Below, one piece after another: positions 36,478 to 48,200 of a stretch of 64,000 bases of DNA (within the stretch, counting starts at the first letter, position 1; the number at the start of each line of letters is the position of its first letter). Source of the stretch: Klebsiella sp. BIGb0407 (lineage in GTDB: Bacteria; Pseudomonadota; Gammaproteobacteria; Enterobacterales; Enterobacteriaceae); the NCBI RefSeq assembly GCF_024807845.1, contig NZ_JANUEQ010000006.1:1-64000 (forward strand), written 5' to 3'. Under the pieces are notes generated by a model that was not told where the DNA came from, made no database searches, and worked only from the letters and a program-made list of their open reading frames with translations. Both the position numbers and the translations under genes were made by a program.

Positions 36478-37539
36478 TCATTCAAACGAAATATCAAGGT
36501 CATCTTTATCGTTGTTCACGGATGACTTAGGTTTCAGTACGGTTTTAAGAACTTTTACGGCTATCGCTGTGGTTAATGCACCCGCAATAATCGCGATAAC
36601 ATAACCAAATGGATTACCAATAACCGGTAACACAATGAGCCCGCCCCAAGGTGCGGCGTTGGTTGCGCCAAACCAGAGAGAGATAATGGATGCGACCGCG
36701 CCACCTATCATATTGGCCGGAATAACACGCATTGGGTCTGCTGCTGCAAAAGGAATGGCACCTTCGCTGATCCCGACGCATCCCATGATTAGCGCGGGTT
36801 TGCCCGCTTCACGTTCCACGTCAGTAAAAATACCTTTAAACATAAAGGTGGCGAGAGCCATGCCTAAAGGAGGTGTACAGACAGGAGCGGCAACGGCGGC
36901 CATCAGTTCCGGGTTAGTGGTTATCAAGGCAACGGCAAAGAAAAAGGCGGTTTTATTCATCGGACCCCCCATATCAAAGGTGATCATGCATCCGAGAATA
37001 ATACCCAGAACAATGAACGATGCCCCCTGCATGCCTGATAACCACGCGCTGAGCCAGTTCATCAGCCAGGCAATGGGTTCGCCGACGACATAATAAATAG
37101 CGAGGCCTGTCAGAAAGGTGCCTACCAGCGGGATAATAAAAATCGGCAGAATCAGACGCAGGAAGTCAGGTACTTTCATTCTGGCGATAAACTGCAGCAG
37201 CGCATAGACCACGAGGCCTGCAATCAGACCGGCAAGCATTCCTCCCAGGAAACCCGCGCCCATCTGATTGGCCATTAATCCACCAATAGCACCAGGAGCA
37301 ATACCCGGTTTTTCAACCATGGAGTAAGCGATAAATCCGGCCAGAATGGGAATAAATAAAGTCAGCCCGGCAATACCAATCTGTGACATCGCTTTTAAAA
37401 AGCCATGATCGGGAACTGCGGCTTTACCACTGAACATAACGGATAATGCGAGTAATACGCCCCCGGCGACGACAAACGGGATCATATAGGACACCCCAGT
37501 CATGAAATGTCTTTTAGTATTTTTTAATAGATTTAACAT
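36478..37539 (-). CDS. Fructose-family PTS EIIC permease
   Basis: A 353-residue membrane permease domain of the IIC-Fru family. It opens with TKRHFMTGVSYMIPFVVAGGVLLAL, and has about 9-10 helices with GFLGGMLAGLIAGL and the GCMITFDMGGPMNKTAFFF signature near residue 190. It lacks fused IIA or IIB parts, so it works with the two free EIIB proteins. The order fusion protein-EIIC-aldolase-EIIB resembles frw/frv-type loci. Start at 37539 assumed; the internal Met at codon 13 is an alternative. Confidence 0.93.
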   Translation of the reverse strand: MLNLLKNTKRHFMTGVSYMIPFVVAGGVLLALSVMFSGKAAVPDHGFLKAMSQIGIAGLTLFIPILAGFIAYSMVEKPGIAPGAIGGLMANQMGAGFLGGMLAGLIAGLVVYALLQFIARMKVPDFLRLILPIFIIPLVGTFLTGLAIYYVVGEPIAWLMNWLSAWLSGMQGASFIVLGIILGCMITFDMGGPMNKTAFFFAVALITTNPELMAAVAAPVCTPPLGMALATFMFKGIFTDVEREAGKPALIMGCVGISEGAIPFAAADPMRVIPANMIGGAVASIISLWFGATNAAPWGGLIVLPVIGNPFGYVIAIIAGALTTAIAVKVLKTVLKPKSSVNNDKDDLDISFE

Positions 37540-37579
37540 AAAAACCCCGACCAGTTATAATGAGGTAAATTATTTATAT

Positions 37580-40090
37580 TCAGACTTCTAATGTTCTTAG
37601 AATAAGCTTGTAGAGTACTTGTGATGCCACCGAACCTTTTATTTCATTTCTAAATTCCTCATTCATTAATTTCCGGGCGAGTGTTGAGAAATATTTCATA
37701 TGCTCATTATCTCCAGCTGATTTATTTATTGTCAGCATAAAGACAGTTTCAACTTCCTGATCGCCCCATAGCACAGGTCTTTTAAGTCTTGCTACACTGA
37801 TGGTTGAGTGGTTTATATATTCCGATTTTGTATGGGGTATCGCGAAACCATATCCTACCGCTGTCGGATAGGAGTCTTCACGACTCCAGATATCGTCACA
37901 TAAATTATGTCTGCTGTCGCTTCGATGGTGTAACCAAAGATTATCTGTCATTTTTTTAATAACTTCATTTCTGTCACAGGCATCAAGGTCACAAAGAACA
38001 AATTCAGGTGCTAAAATAGGTTTTTCAGATATATCTTTTATATCAGGTAAGCGGATTTTTTCTTTTACTTCAGCTGATGTCTTAACTTCGATAATATCCA
38101 GGGCCAGCTTCTGACATTTGGAATAATTAAGCTCTTTCAGAGTATGTTTTACTGCCGGAATAGAGGTGTTACTCATACTAAATTCATCAAAACCCATACC
38201 GGTTAATATCGGCAGGAAATCTTTATTCGCCCCTAACTCGCCACAAATACCAATCCATTTTCCGGCGCGATGTACCTCTGTAACGGCAAATTGCATCGCT
38301 CTTAAAAATGACGGTGAGTAATTGTCGTAAACGCTTTCAACACGCGTATTTCCACGGTCAGCGGCAAAGAAGTATTGGGTCAGATCGTTACTGCCTACGC
38401 TAAAGAAGTCGGCAAACTCAGCCATTTCAGGGATCGTAAAGATAACCGATGGAACTTCCAGCATTATACCTAGCTCAATATTTTCTCTGAAAGGTAGTCC
38501 GGCACTACGCATTTCTTCTTTAACCGATCCCAGTACTTCGCGACACCAGATAATTTCTTCCACTCTGGCAATCATCGGGATCATGATGCGAACGACGCCT
38601 GAGGCCGATGCGGTCAGGATAGCTTTCAGCTGTAAGGTAAATAAGTCACGGTACTGCGGGTAAGTACGCACAGCGCGAAATCCCAGGAACGGATTCTCTT
38701 CTTCACCAATATTCAGATAATCGACCGGTTTATCGCCGCCGATATCGAATGTGCGAAAAATAACTGGCTTCTCGCCAGCAAGACTCACAACCTCTGTATA
38801 AAGGGTTGCAAGTTCTGAATAGTCCGGCGGCGTGTCTCTGTCCATAAATGACATTTCGGTGCGAAATAATCCGACACCTTCGGCACCATTAAGAAATGCG
38901 GTTCTGGCTTCTTCAAGACTGGCTATATTGGCTGCGACTTCAACAGGGTGACCATCGGTGGTGATGGCGGGCTCGAAGACGCTGGCTAACATCGTATTCT
39001 GCATTTCTTGCTGAACACGCATTTCATCCCGGTAATAGCGGAGAACCTTTTCATCAGGCGCGTTAATCAGAATTCCGGGTTCACCATCGATGATGACGGG
39101 TTGATCCGGGTTAACGTTAATGGACGCAAAATCAATATCCGTTAACGTTGGGATCCCCAGAGAGCGAGCAAGAATTGCCGTATGTGAGGTTTTTCCCGTT
39201 GAGGACAGCACCATGCCTGCAAGACAGTTTTTATTGATACCGAGAAACTTACTGGGAGTCAGGCTATCGGCAAGAATGACTGAGGGTTCCTGTAGCTCAA
39301 GAGAATTTTGTGGCAGAGCATGCGAACCATATATTTTTGTGAGTAACTGGGTCGTGATATCCAGAACATCCAGGGTTCTTTCCCTGATGTATTTACTGGA
39401 GGAGCGATTCAGTATTTCACAGAATCCCATCGCTGCTGCAACAATCGCTGACCAGGCATTGTGATTATTATTAATGTATTCAAGCACATTTTCCTGGAAA
39501 GTCAGATCGGTGATGATGGAAATATGTGCCTGGATGATGTCATGTTCTACACCCTTTTTTTCACTTAATGATGCCTGTTTCTCATTTTTAAGCGCTGTCA
39601 GTCCGTTCAGAAAAAGGGTTGTGTCATTCTGGCTATCACTCTTTTTTACTGGATTACGGGCAAGGATCTCTTCAAATGTCAGGCTTTGAATGACAACAGG
39701 TTTGGCGATGGTAACGCCGCCGCTGATTCGAGTACCCTGGATAAAACGTAGTTGAGTTTCACGTAATGAGCGTGGCAGATAGCCGCTGCTAGTATTGATA
39801 TCTTCGGTTACTGTGACTTCAAATGATGGGAGTTTTTCAAATAATTCAGACAGTTGCATAGACGCATCGAACTCGTCTTCTCCGTCGATGGTAATTTCAC
39901 AGCAATCTTCAAATAAGGTGTCTGTCGCAACAAGAGACAGGGCACTCTTGCCATTTCCTTCGAGGCCGGTACGAGTATTTTTCCAGCAAACAGAAGCCGT
40001 GAAGGTATTACAAAGTCGCTCAATATGCCCCGCCGGTCTGGCATGAATGCCCTCCTTCAGCTCACATTTGTAAATGAGTATCTCTGGCAT
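37580..40090 (-). CDS. PTS multiphosphoryl transfer protein (HPr-EI-EIIA fusion)
   Basis: An 836-residue fusion. HPr domain 1-90 with the active His in KEGIHARPAGHIE (His16); Enzyme I domain about 110-670 with phospho-His in SSTGKTSHTAILARSLG near 300 and PEP-binding RTEMSFMDRD, FDIGGDKPV, FFSVGSNDLTQYFFAADR and GICGELG; EIIA-Fru domain about 690-836 with His in GYGFAIPHTKSEY near 750. This is the PtsA/FryA (FrwA) layout and length. It lets the locus phosphorylate its sugar from PEP without general HPr and EI. GGGAG precedes ATG 40090; first gene of the seven-gene minus-strand operon. Confidence 0.95.
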   Translation of the reverse strand: MPEILIYKCELKEGIHARPAGHIERLCNTFTASVCWKNTRTGLEGNGKSALSLVATDTLFEDCCEITIDGEDEFDASMQLSELFEKLPSFEVTVTEDINTSSGYLPRSLRETQLRFIQGTRISGGVTIAKPVVIQSLTFEEILARNPVKKSDSQNDTTLFLNGLTALKNEKQASLSEKKGVEHDIIQAHISIITDLTFQENVLEYINNNHNAWSAIVAAAMGFCEILNRSSSKYIRERTLDVLDITTQLLTKIYGSHALPQNSLELQEPSVILADSLTPSKFLGINKNCLAGMVLSSTGKTSHTAILARSLGIPTLTDIDFASINVNPDQPVIIDGEPGILINAPDEKVLRYYRDEMRVQQEMQNTMLASVFEPAITTDGHPVEVAANIASLEEARTAFLNGAEGVGLFRTEMSFMDRDTPPDYSELATLYTEVVSLAGEKPVIFRTFDIGGDKPVDYLNIGEEENPFLGFRAVRTYPQYRDLFTLQLKAILTASASGVVRIMIPMIARVEEIIWCREVLGSVKEEMRSAGLPFRENIELGIMLEVPSVIFTIPEMAEFADFFSVGSNDLTQYFFAADRGNTRVESVYDNYSPSFLRAMQFAVTEVHRAGKWIGICGELGANKDFLPILTGMGFDEFSMSNTSIPAVKHTLKELNYSKCQKLALDIIEVKTSAEVKEKIRLPDIKDISEKPILAPEFVLCDLDACDRNEVIKKMTDNLWLHHRSDSRHNLCDDIWSREDSYPTAVGYGFAIPHTKSEYINHSTISVARLKRPVLWGDQEVETVFMLTINKSAGDNEHMKYFSTLARKLMNEEFRNEIKGSVASQVLYKLILRTLEV

Positions 40091-40479
40091 AACTACTCCC
40101 GAAAGATTTAATTAAGTACTTCTAAATTTAACTGGACAGAGATGATGTCCCGTCTTGCATGTATCTATCCTTCACTGTTCGCTGGTAACTTAATATAGAA
40201 AAAAAGTGATCTTTTCTTGAAAAAAGTGTCCTGATTATCATTTTGTGATTTGTGTCAAGTTTCAAAAACAGCCAAAACAAAACGTATATCAATGATTAAT
40301 AATGATTTTATGGGTGTTTATTGGAAAATCCATGATTGGGATCATCATCACAATTATCAGATTAAATACTGGATGGATACATTTTTGCTATAAATGGGTC
40401 TTTTTTACCATTTAATTCCTGGCGTGTTTTAAGTTAAAAAATAAGCAGATATCCGGAAACCCTTTAGTAGGTGGGAATG
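40091..40479. promoter_or_regulatory. Divergent regulatory region of the PTS/transketolase locus
   Basis: 389 AT-rich bases with no gene, between the two divergent transcription units. TGTGATTTGTGTCAAG at 40244-40259 is a partial CRP site (left half perfect, right half 3 of 5), in keeping with catabolite control of a PTS operon. GATCATCATCACAATTATCA near 40339 is a second, weaker candidate. The AraC-type regulator presumably also binds here. Confidence 0.5.
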
Positions 40480-41133
40480 ATGCATTTCAATGGAATGCTG
40501 TTTGATTTAGACGGAACCCTGGTGAAATCCCTTGATTTTGTTGAACAATCATGGGGTATTTGGGCTGACAGAAAGGGGCTGAATACCGAGCAGGTCCTGC
40601 AATATCTTCATGGCAAACCCGCCATCAGTACTCTGCGACACTTTATGCCAGATGCCAGTGATGAGGTAATAGCGAAAGAATTTACTATTCTTGAGGACTA
40701 CGAAGTCAGGCATGTTGACACCATCACGCCAGTTGCCGGGGCTGTGTCATTTTTATCCTCCCTTCAGGCGTTATCTGTTCCTTGGGGAATCGTGACTTCC
40801 GGGTCGTTAAAAGTTGCTAGCGCACGAATTAAACAAGCGGGACTGCCTTTTCCATCGGTGCTTATCACCAGCGAAGATATTCAGTATGGCAAGCCTCATC
40901 CGGAGCCATTCTTAATGGGGGCTCTTAAGCTCAATCTCTCTGCCCTTAGCTGCATTGCTTTTGAAGATTCCAGCGCCGGAATGATATCCGCCAGGCAGGC
41001 CGGATGTGTGGTGGTTGAGGTTATCACCCCTCAGTCAGTCGCCCATGATGTCGACACCTACCTCACTCTCGCTGATTACCAGCATATTTCTGTTCAACGC
41101 TCGGGTGGAACGGGTTTTTTTCTAAAAGTTTAA
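40480..41133 (+). CDS. HAD-superfamily sugar phosphatase (YfbT/HxpA-like)
   Basis: A 217-residue HAD phosphatase. Motif [11 protein letters not shown] near residue 8 with both aspartates, motif II VTSGS near 107, motif III Lys in [10 protein letters not shown] near 137 and motif [10 protein letters not shown] near 165, with an alpha-helical cap between I and II. Relatives dephosphorylate small sugar and polyol phosphates. ATG 40480 gives the same N-terminal spacing as YfbT and sits eight bases after AGG; ATG 40477 is possible. First gene of the plus-strand unit, 16 bases before the transketolase. It may relieve toxic sugar-phosphate build-up in the pathway. Confidence 0.88.
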   Translation: MHFNGMLFDLDGTLVKSLDFVEQSWGIWADRKGLNTEQVLQYLHGKPAISTLRHFMPDASDEVIAKEFTILEDYEVRHVDTITPVAGAVSFLSSLQALSVPWGIVTSGSLKVASARIKQAGLPFPSVLITSEDIQYGKPHPEPFLMGALKLNLSALSCIAFEDSSAGMISARQAGCVVVEVITPQSVAHDVDTYLTLADYQHISVQRSGGTGFFLKV

Positions 41134-41149
41134 AATGCGGAGAGTTAAT

Positions 41150-43144
41150 ATGCAGTCAAGAAGAGTGCTGGCGAATGCGATACGAATGCTCAGTATCGAT
41201 GCTGTGCAGAAAGCGAAATCTGGCCATCCCGGTGCACCAATGGGAATGGCGGATATTAGCGAAGTACTGTGGCGTGATTTCCTGAACCATAATCCGGGTA
41301 ATCCAGCCTGGGTTAACCGTGACAGATTTGTCCTGTCCAATGGCCACGGTTCAATGCTGATGTATAGCCTGTTACATCTCACCGGTTATGATTTACCGAT
41401 GAGTGAGTTGAAGAATTTCCGTCAATTACATTCTAAGACACCGGGCCATCCGGAAGTTGGCTACACCGCGGGCGTAGAAACCACCACCGGTCCGCTGGGG
41501 CAGGGGATTGCCAATGCGGTCGGTATGGCGATTGCAGAAAAAACCTTAGGCGCGCAGTTTAACCGCCCCGGCCACAACATTGTGGATCACTTTACCTACG
41601 CGTTTATGGGTGATGGCTGCATGATGGAAGGCATTTCCCATGAAGTGTGTTCCCTGGCGGGCACTCTGAAACTGGGTAAACTGGTTGCTTTCTATGACGA
41701 TAACGGCATTTCCATCGATGGTCATGTCGAAGGCTGGTTTACTGACGATACGGCGAAACGTTTTGAAGCTTATGGCTGGCATGTCATACGTGATATCGAC
41801 GGACATGATGCCCGGATGATTAAAAACGCACTTGAACAAGCCCGTAAAGTTACCGAAAAACCCTCCTTACTCATGTGCAAAACCGTCATTGGTTTTGGTT
41901 CACCCAATAAGGCCGGAACCCATGATGTGCATGGCGCTCCTCTTGGCGATGCCGAAGTGGCAGCAACCCGCGAGCAACTTGGCTGGCACTCTCCTCCCTT
42001 TGAGATACCGGATGATATCTATGCCCTGTGGGATGCAAAAGCAGCGGGTGAAGCCAAAGAAACGGCCTGGAACGAGAGTTTCAGCATTTATCAGCGACAC
42101 TTTCCTCAGGAGGCGGCGGAATTTACTCGGAGGATGAGAAGAGAATTACCGGCAGAATTTACGGATAAAGCTGGCCACTTTATTGAAAAATTACAGCAAC
42201 AGCCGGCAGATATCGCGAGTCGTAAAGCTTCCCAGAATACGATTGAAGCTTTTGGTCACTGGCTACCGGAATTACTGGGTGGATCCGCCGATCTTGCACC
42301 TTCTAACCTGACACTTTGGTCTGGATCCAAATCGATCAATGACGACCCGGCAGGTAACTATATCCATTATGGGGTGCGTGAGTTTGGGATGACGGCCATT
42401 GCCAACGGAATCTCCTTACATGGTGGATTCCTGCCTTATACCTCCACATTCCTGATGTTTGTTGAGTATGCGCGCAATGCTGTACGCATGGCAGCCTTGA
42501 TGAAACAGCGTCATTTAATGGTATATACGCATGATTCCATAGGGCTCGGAGAAGATGGCCCCACGCATCAGCCGGTAGAGCAACTCGCCTCTTTGCGAAT
42601 GACACCTAATCTGAGTACCTGGCGTCCCTGCGATCAGGTTGAATCAGCCGTTGCCTGGACCTTTGGCGTTAAACGCTCTGATGGCCCGACGGCACTTATT
42701 TTTTCTCGCCAGAACCTTGCTCAGCAAGAACGCACTAGGCAACAAATTCAAGACATCTCACGCGGCGCCTATGTCCTCAAAGACAGTGAGAGGCCGCCTG
42801 CATTGATCCTGATTGCCACCGGCTCAGAAGTGGAACTGGCGGTTGCAGCGTGGGAAAAACTGAGTTCCGAGGGAGTCAGCGTTCGTGTGGTGTCCATGCC
42901 ATCTACCGATACTTTTGATAAGCAGGATGACGTATACCGGGAATCTGTTCTGCCCAAGGCAGTAACCGCTCGAGTCGCTATTGAAGCGGGTATTGTTGAC
43001 TACTGGTACAAGTATGTTGGTCTTGATGGTGCCGTGATTGGCATGCACTCCTACGGGGAATCTGCGCCTGCTGAGCAGCTCTATCAAGAATTTGGCATCA
43101 CTCTGGATAATGTTATTCAGAAATCCAGGACGGTCATCTCATAA
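41150..43144 (+). CDS. Transketolase
   Basis: A 664-residue full-length transketolase (E. coli TktA 663). Blocks: [23 protein letters not shown] near 15, [23 protein letters not shown], ThDP/Mg motif [12 protein letters not shown] near 155 with DDNGISIDG, and the pyrimidine-domain segments [17 protein letters not shown] and [23 protein letters not shown] 41150 follows GGAGAG; an in-frame ATG at 41135 lies before this site and is rejected. Catalyses two-carbon transfers between pentose, heptose and triose phosphates. Its pairing with a transaldolase and a PTS suggests a pathway-specific paralog. Confidence 0.95.
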   Translation: MQSRRVLANAIRMLSIDAVQKAKSGHPGAPMGMADISEVLWRDFLNHNPGNPAWVNRDRFVLSNGHGSMLMYSLLHLTGYDLPMSELKNFRQLHSKTPGHPEVGYTAGVETTTGPLGQGIANAVGMAIAEKTLGAQFNRPGHNIVDHFTYAFMGDGCMMEGISHEVCSLAGTLKLGKLVAFYDDNGISIDGHVEGWFTDDTAKRFEAYGWHVIRDIDGHDARMIKNALEQARKVTEKPSLLMCKTVIGFGSPNKAGTHDVHGAPLGDAEVAATREQLGWHSPPFEIPDDIYALWDAKAAGEAKETAWNESFSIYQRHFPQEAAEFTRRMRRELPAEFTDKAGHFIEKLQQQPADIASRKASQNTIEAFGHWLPELLGGSADLAPSNLTLWSGSKSINDDPAGNYIHYGVREFGMTAIANGISLHGGFLPYTSTFLMFVEYARNAVRMAALMKQRHLMVYTHDSIGLGEDGPTHQPVEQLASLRMTPNLSTWRPCDQVESAVAWTFGVKRSDGPTALIFSRQNLAQQERTRQQIQDISRGAYVLKDSERPPALILIATGSEVELAVAAWEKLSSEGVSVRVVSMPSTDTFDKQDDVYRESVLPKAVTARVAIEAGIVDYWYKYVGLDGAVIGMHSYGESAPAEQLYQEFGITLDNVIQKSRTVIS

Positions 43145-43150
43145 ATAATC

Positions 43151-43188
43151 GGCTCCTTTGAGTCATTAAGCTCAGGAGCCATTTTTTC
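43151..43188 (+). terminator. Transketolase terminator
   Basis: GGCTCC...GAG / CTCAGGAGCC stem (43151-43180) followed by ATTTTTTC. It separates the HAD-transketolase pair from the PHP gene. Confidence 0.85.
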
Positions 43189-43214
43189 AAGGCTGTAAAT
43201 AGAAAGGAGTGGTT

Positions 43215-43949
43215 ATGTACCCTGTTGATCTTCATATGCATACCATTGCCAGTACGCATGCATATAGCACAGTTCATGACTATATCTCTGAGGCCGTTAA
43301 AAAGGATCTTAAGCTGATTGCCATCACTGACCATGGCCCTGAAATGGTCGATGCCCCGCATGCTTTTCATTTTTCTAACATGCGTATTCTGCCAAGACTC
43401 GTCAATGACGTTGGGATATTACGGGGGATTGAAGCTAATATTCGCCCCGATGGCACAACGGACTGCACCGGGAAGATGAGGGATTCTCTTGACTTGATCA
43501 TTGCTGGTTTTCATAAGCAGGTATTCGCCCCTGCAAATATTGTTGCGCATACTGATGCACTTCTCTCCGTGATGGCGAGCGGCCATGTTCACATCATCAG
43601 TCATCCCGGAAATCCAGAGTATCCAATTGATATCAAATCAGTTGTTTTAGCTGCCAGGCGCTATAACGTAGCGCTGGAAGTGAATAATGCTTCATTTATT
43701 TATTCACGAAAGGGGAGCTTACCCAACTGCCTTAAAATTATTGAAGCGGTTCGGGATGAGGGTGGGTTTTTATCTCTGGGAACAGATTCACACAGTGCTT
43801 TTAGCCTCGGTGATTTCACTGAATGCCAGAAACTCATAGAGATAACTGAATTTCCTCAGGACAGGATCCTCAATGTCACGCCGCGCCGTATCCTGAACTT
43901 CTTACAGTCTAAGGGAATGGCTGAGATAAAGGCGTTCAGCCACCTGTAA
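43215..43949 (+). CDS. PHP-domain phosphatase of the YcdX family
   Basis: A 244-residue metal-dependent phosphohydrolase (E. coli YcdX 245) with the trinuclear zinc motifs: [19 protein letters not shown] at the start, AITDHGPEM near 40, RGIEANI near 73, IAGFHKQVF near 100, [10 protein letters not shown] near 133 and [12 protein letters not shown] near 192. ATG 43215 matches the E. coli start and has AAGGAG in front. YcdX itself is normally elsewhere in the chromosome, so this is probably a paralog tied to the PTS-transketolase locus. Physiological substrate unknown. Confidence 0.9.
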   Translation: MYPVDLHMHTIASTHAYSTVHDYISEAVKKDLKLIAITDHGPEMVDAPHAFHFSNMRILPRLVNDVGILRGIEANIRPDGTTDCTGKMRDSLDLIIAGFHKQVFAPANIVAHTDALLSVMASGHVHIISHPGNPEYPIDIKSVVLAARRYNVALEVNNASFIYSRKGSLPNCLKIIEAVRDEGGFLSLGTDSHSAFSLGDFTECQKLIEITEFPQDRILNVTPRRILNFLQSKGMAEIKAFSHL

Positions 43950-44215
43950 TCTTTTGATTCTACTTTTTATCTGTCTATGACATCACAAATCTGTCTGGGT
44001 GGGCTGGGATCCGCTCGGCCTGAAGCCGGAGACTTGTTGGTTAAGTGGGATTCATTTTCTTTGTAGACGATGAAAAGAAAAATATCGTAGCAGTCACAAA
44101 AAAATAGTAATAAATTTTATTCTGAGGGGTATGGAACAGTTTTGAGGCCTGTTATCCTTTTTTTTATCAGGAAGGTAATTACTATGTATTAATAATTCTG
44201 AAGAGAGATATTAAT

Positions 44216-44335
44216 ATGAGTATAAGTACCATTGTATTAATAAGCATCTCCGTCATTTTTTTCATTGGCGCATTATATTGCTTAATCGTTTATCTTATAG
44301 AAAGACAGTCGAGAAAATTTAAATCATATCGATAG
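44216..44335 (+). CDS. Predicted 39-residue single-pass membrane protein
   Basis: ATG 44216 follows GAAGAGAGA with good spacing and opens a 39-codon frame ending in TAG. Residues 5-28 are a continuous hydrophobic helix (TIVLISISVIFFIGALYCLI and on), followed by a basic tail ERQSRKFKSYR, giving an N-out/C-in small inner membrane protein. No homolog recognised. It lies alone in a 1.25-kb gene-poor stretch. The ribosome site and the membrane-plus-basic-tail design argue for a real small protein, but the AT-rich DNA could give such a frame by chance. Confidence 0.55.
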   Translation: MSISTIVLISISVIFFIGALYCLIVYLIERQSRKFKSYR

Positions 44336-45203
44336 CTTTATCATATGTTTAGATTTTAAATGGCGCTCTCAATTTTTTGAGGTGTCATTTCATTTCCACA
44401 GATGATTTTTTAACTTTAAAATAAAATAGCTAAGAAAATTTTCTATAGGTTTAATTAGCTTGGTTACTATTATCAGGTTATGGATATTCTCTTTAACGGT
44501 TCTACTTATTCTAAGAATCTATCCTGAATACTGAATATTTCTTTGAGGCTGAAAATCAGGAATAAATTAATCCTTCAAGGATGGGATAAAAAACACACTG
44601 CAAACTGTTTATATTACAGGCAGGCAATGATAACTGAATAAATATTCTGCTATCGATTTTTTTGTTAAAACCTTTATAAATCATCAGGTAGCCGGATTTT
44701 TTTACCTGATTAAGGGGTTTCTAAAAGAGGGCGGCTGGTGTCGGGACATCTTCAGTTGATGGTTTATAACAATACTCATAAATAAAATAATTTATACTAA
44801 TAAGATATAGAAGGGAGGTGAATTGATATCACCAGACGTATAATAAAAATCTTAATATTGGCAGTTAAAAAAATAAATAAATATCTTTATATTTTACAAT
44901 GATGCTGGTAGCTGGGTCTCTGTCAGTTTCATTGAATGTGTTAACACCAGGGAAAGTAATTTTTTTCGACATGTTTATTGGTCAGTAACATGCCTGAGTA
45001 TTTGCATTTTTTAAACTCTGTACTATTTATTATGTCTTTATCTCAGTCATGAAATAGAGTGCTGACTATATGCTCGCAATGAGTGTTCACTATTTTTTTC
45101 ACTCATCACAAAATATTTCAAAGCCCTGGGATTGCACCGTAGAGACTCTATGGGTGCTAATTACGCACAAAAAAAGCGACTACTTGCTAATATAAGGACT
45201 GTT
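44336..45203. other. AT-rich gene-free region upstream of autotransporter
   Basis: About 870 bases with high A+T and no convincing coding frame. A strong Shine-Dalgarno-like AAGGGAGGTGA near 44811-44821 is followed by no usable ORF and its GGTGA can pair with TCACC of the next bases. The region probably holds the autotransporter promoter and silencer (H-NS-type) binding, which is inference from AT-richness. The same holds for 43950-44215, where I see nothing definite. Confidence 0.4.
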
Positions 45204-48200
45204 ATGGTCAACGTTCACCGCATTGTTTCTAATAAAAAAAATCACGGTTCTTTATTGTATTCATTACAGTTTCGAATTCATCCATTAGCATTTGCTTGTG
45301 CAACGGCAATAACATTTGGACTGACAGCTTTTTCTGCTCAGGCCGCTGATTGCAACGCAGCTAACTGTACACAAGGTATATCAGGTAGTGCGGGAACAGA
45401 TGCCTCTGCAACAGCTGGTGCCGCGGGGAGTCATGGTCAGACTGAAGGGAACCCGGGATACCCAGGTGTAAGAGGAACCGATGGCGGTAATGCTGCTACT
45501 GGTGGTGTGGGAAGTTCCGGTGGTTCAGCCTCAGTAAACTCCACTAATACTATTGCTACAGGTCATTCGCTGATTGGCGGCGTGGGCGGTGCCGGCGGTA
45601 ATGCTAATGGTGGCAGCGGGGGCAACGGTGGCTCGGCTGTATCAGGGAGTAATGCAAACGGCGGAAATGGAGCAGATGCCGGGCAGGCGGGTGTCGCGGG
45701 AATGGGTGGGGCAGGTGGTAGTGCGATTTCAGGAACAACATTCACTGTAAACAATAGCGGCTCACTTGTGGGTGGTTCCGGAGGCAATGGAGGCGATGCG
45801 CTCGGCGGTGCCGGAGGACAAGGCGGGCAGGGTGCAAATAATACCGGTAACGCCGGTAATGGAGGGAATGGCAGTAATGGTGGAACAGCCGGTAACGGAG
45901 GCGCGGGTGGGGCTGCGGTGACCGGAAGCAATTTTCAGCTCGTCAATCAGGGCTCAATTACTGGAGGACAAGGAGGTATTGCAGGCAGCGCGAGTGGGGG
46001 GGCCGCAGGCAGTAGTAATACAGCGGGTGCCAGCGGTAATACTGGCTCAGTCGGACTTCAGGGCGTGAATGGAACGCCGGGCACTTATGGTGCTGGCGGA
46101 GCAGGCATCGTTTCTTCTGGTTCCAGTTCGATTACTACATCGGGCATTATTTCTGGAGGGCTGGCGGGCGACGGCACCGCGCGGGCTAACGCGATTGAGC
46201 TATCCGGCGGAAATAATGTACTTACCCTTGAATCTGGCTACAGCTTCGTCGGAAATGTCATCAGTAATGGTGGGGATACGCTGAGTTTAGGCGGGGATAC
46301 TGACGGTAGTTTTTCAGTGGGGAGTATCGCATCGTCATCACCGACCTCCTGGACAGGTAACGAGCAGTATTATGGCTTCAGTAACTATATAAAAACAGGT
46401 AGCGGGACTTGGATCCTGTCCGGTACAACTACCGTCTTTACCCCATGGACTATTAATTCTGGCACGCTGTCAGTATCGAGTGACGGTAGCCTGGGAGCGA
46501 CAGGAAGTCAGCTGACTTTGGGTGGCGGGACACTGCAAAACACCGGTGAATTCAGCACCGCGCGCGATATATTGCTTAATGGCAGCGGTTCATTTCAAAC
46601 GCTTGAGAAGTTGACGGTTACCGGGCTTATCTCAGGTTCCGGGGAACTTATCAAAACCGGCTCTGCAGCGCTTATTCTGACAAATAATAATACTTATACC
46701 GGCGGTACTACCCTGAGTGCAGGTACATTACAGTTGGGTAATGGCGGCACCACTGGCTCTGTCATCGGAAATATCCTCAATAACGGCTCCCTGGTGTTTA
46801 ATCGCAGTGATTCACTCACTTATGCCGACGTGATTTCTGGTACAGGGCATCTGGTTCAGGCGGGTAATGGTACTCTGACGCTGACGAACAATAATACCTA
46901 TACCGGCACCACTACCATAAATTCCGGTACGTTACAGATAGGTAATGGTGGCACCGCGGGGGCTGTCACCGGTGATATTCTGAATAACGGTTCGCTGGTC
47001 TTTAACCGCATTGATTCACTCACTTACAGTGGTGCAGTCTCTGGCAGCGGTAATTTTGTGAAGTCTGGTAATGGTACTCTGACGCTTCTTGGCGATAACA
47101 CCTATACGGGGGGGACCATCCTGAATTCTGGTACGTTGCAGATAGGAAGTGGGGGCACTGCGGGGGCGATTAGCGGCAATATTCTGAATAACGCTTCACT
47201 GGTATTTAACCGCAGCGATTCACTCACCTACGGCAGCGTTATCTCTGGTACCGGCAATTTTGCTAAGTCTGGTGAGGGCATTCTGACGCTGCTTGGCGAT
47301 AACACCTATACCGGCGGTACCACCATCAATTCAGGTACGTTACAGCTTGGTAATGGTGGAAGTACGGGGACTGTTAGCGGAAATATTCTGAATAACGGCT
47401 CACTGGTCTTTAACCGCGGTGATGCACTCACTTACGGCAATGTTATCTCAGGTAGCGGGAGTCTGGCTAACGCTGGGAATGGTACTCTGACGCTGACTGG
47501 CCAGAATACTTATACCGGTAGCACCAGTATCACCGCGGGTACTTTAAAAACCTCTGCAAATAACGTTATCGCAAACAGCAGTAGTACCACGATAGCTGAA
47601 GGCGCCACGCTGAATCTCGACGGAACCAGCCAGGTTCTGCAAAACTTAACTAATATGGGGTCTATTCTGCTCGCGGATATCTCTGCTGCGGTCAATCCCG
47701 CTGCGCGAGTTGCGTTGGTACCTGCATCGGTGACGGTCACCGGCGATATTACCAATCGCGGCACCCTTTTTATCAATAACGGTAATGGCACCGTGGGTAA
47801 CAGATATACCCAGAACGGTAACTGGTTTGGAGACACAGGAAGCACGGTCCACATGGCCTTTGTTGCTGAAAGAGATAATAGCCTGACAGACAAACTGATT
47901 ATCACCGGAAATGCGACAGGTAGCACAGCGGTGAGTGTGAGCAATCTTGGCGGGCAAGGCGCGAAGACGGTCAATGGCATCGAGCTTATCGATGTCTGGG
48001 GGACATCTTCCGATAATGCGTTTACACAGTCAGGCCGTATCGTTGCGGGAGCCTATGATTACAGCCTGATTAAAGGCGATGCCTCTGGTCAGGATATTCA
48101 AAGCTGGTACCTGACAAGTAAACTCACCAATGAAGACAATTACCGTCCGGAAGCGGGAGCCTACACCGCGAACCTGATAGCCGCAAATACCATGTTTAAT

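Noticed and set aside
44811-44850. Very strong Shine-Dalgarno-like AAGGGAGGTGA
   Set aside because: The following frames stop within a few codons and the site can pair with nearby TCACC; no gene can be supported.
45563-45931. 122-codon Pro-rich minus-strand frame inside the autotransporter
   Set aside because: Antisense shadow of Gly-rich codons (GGN read as NCC).
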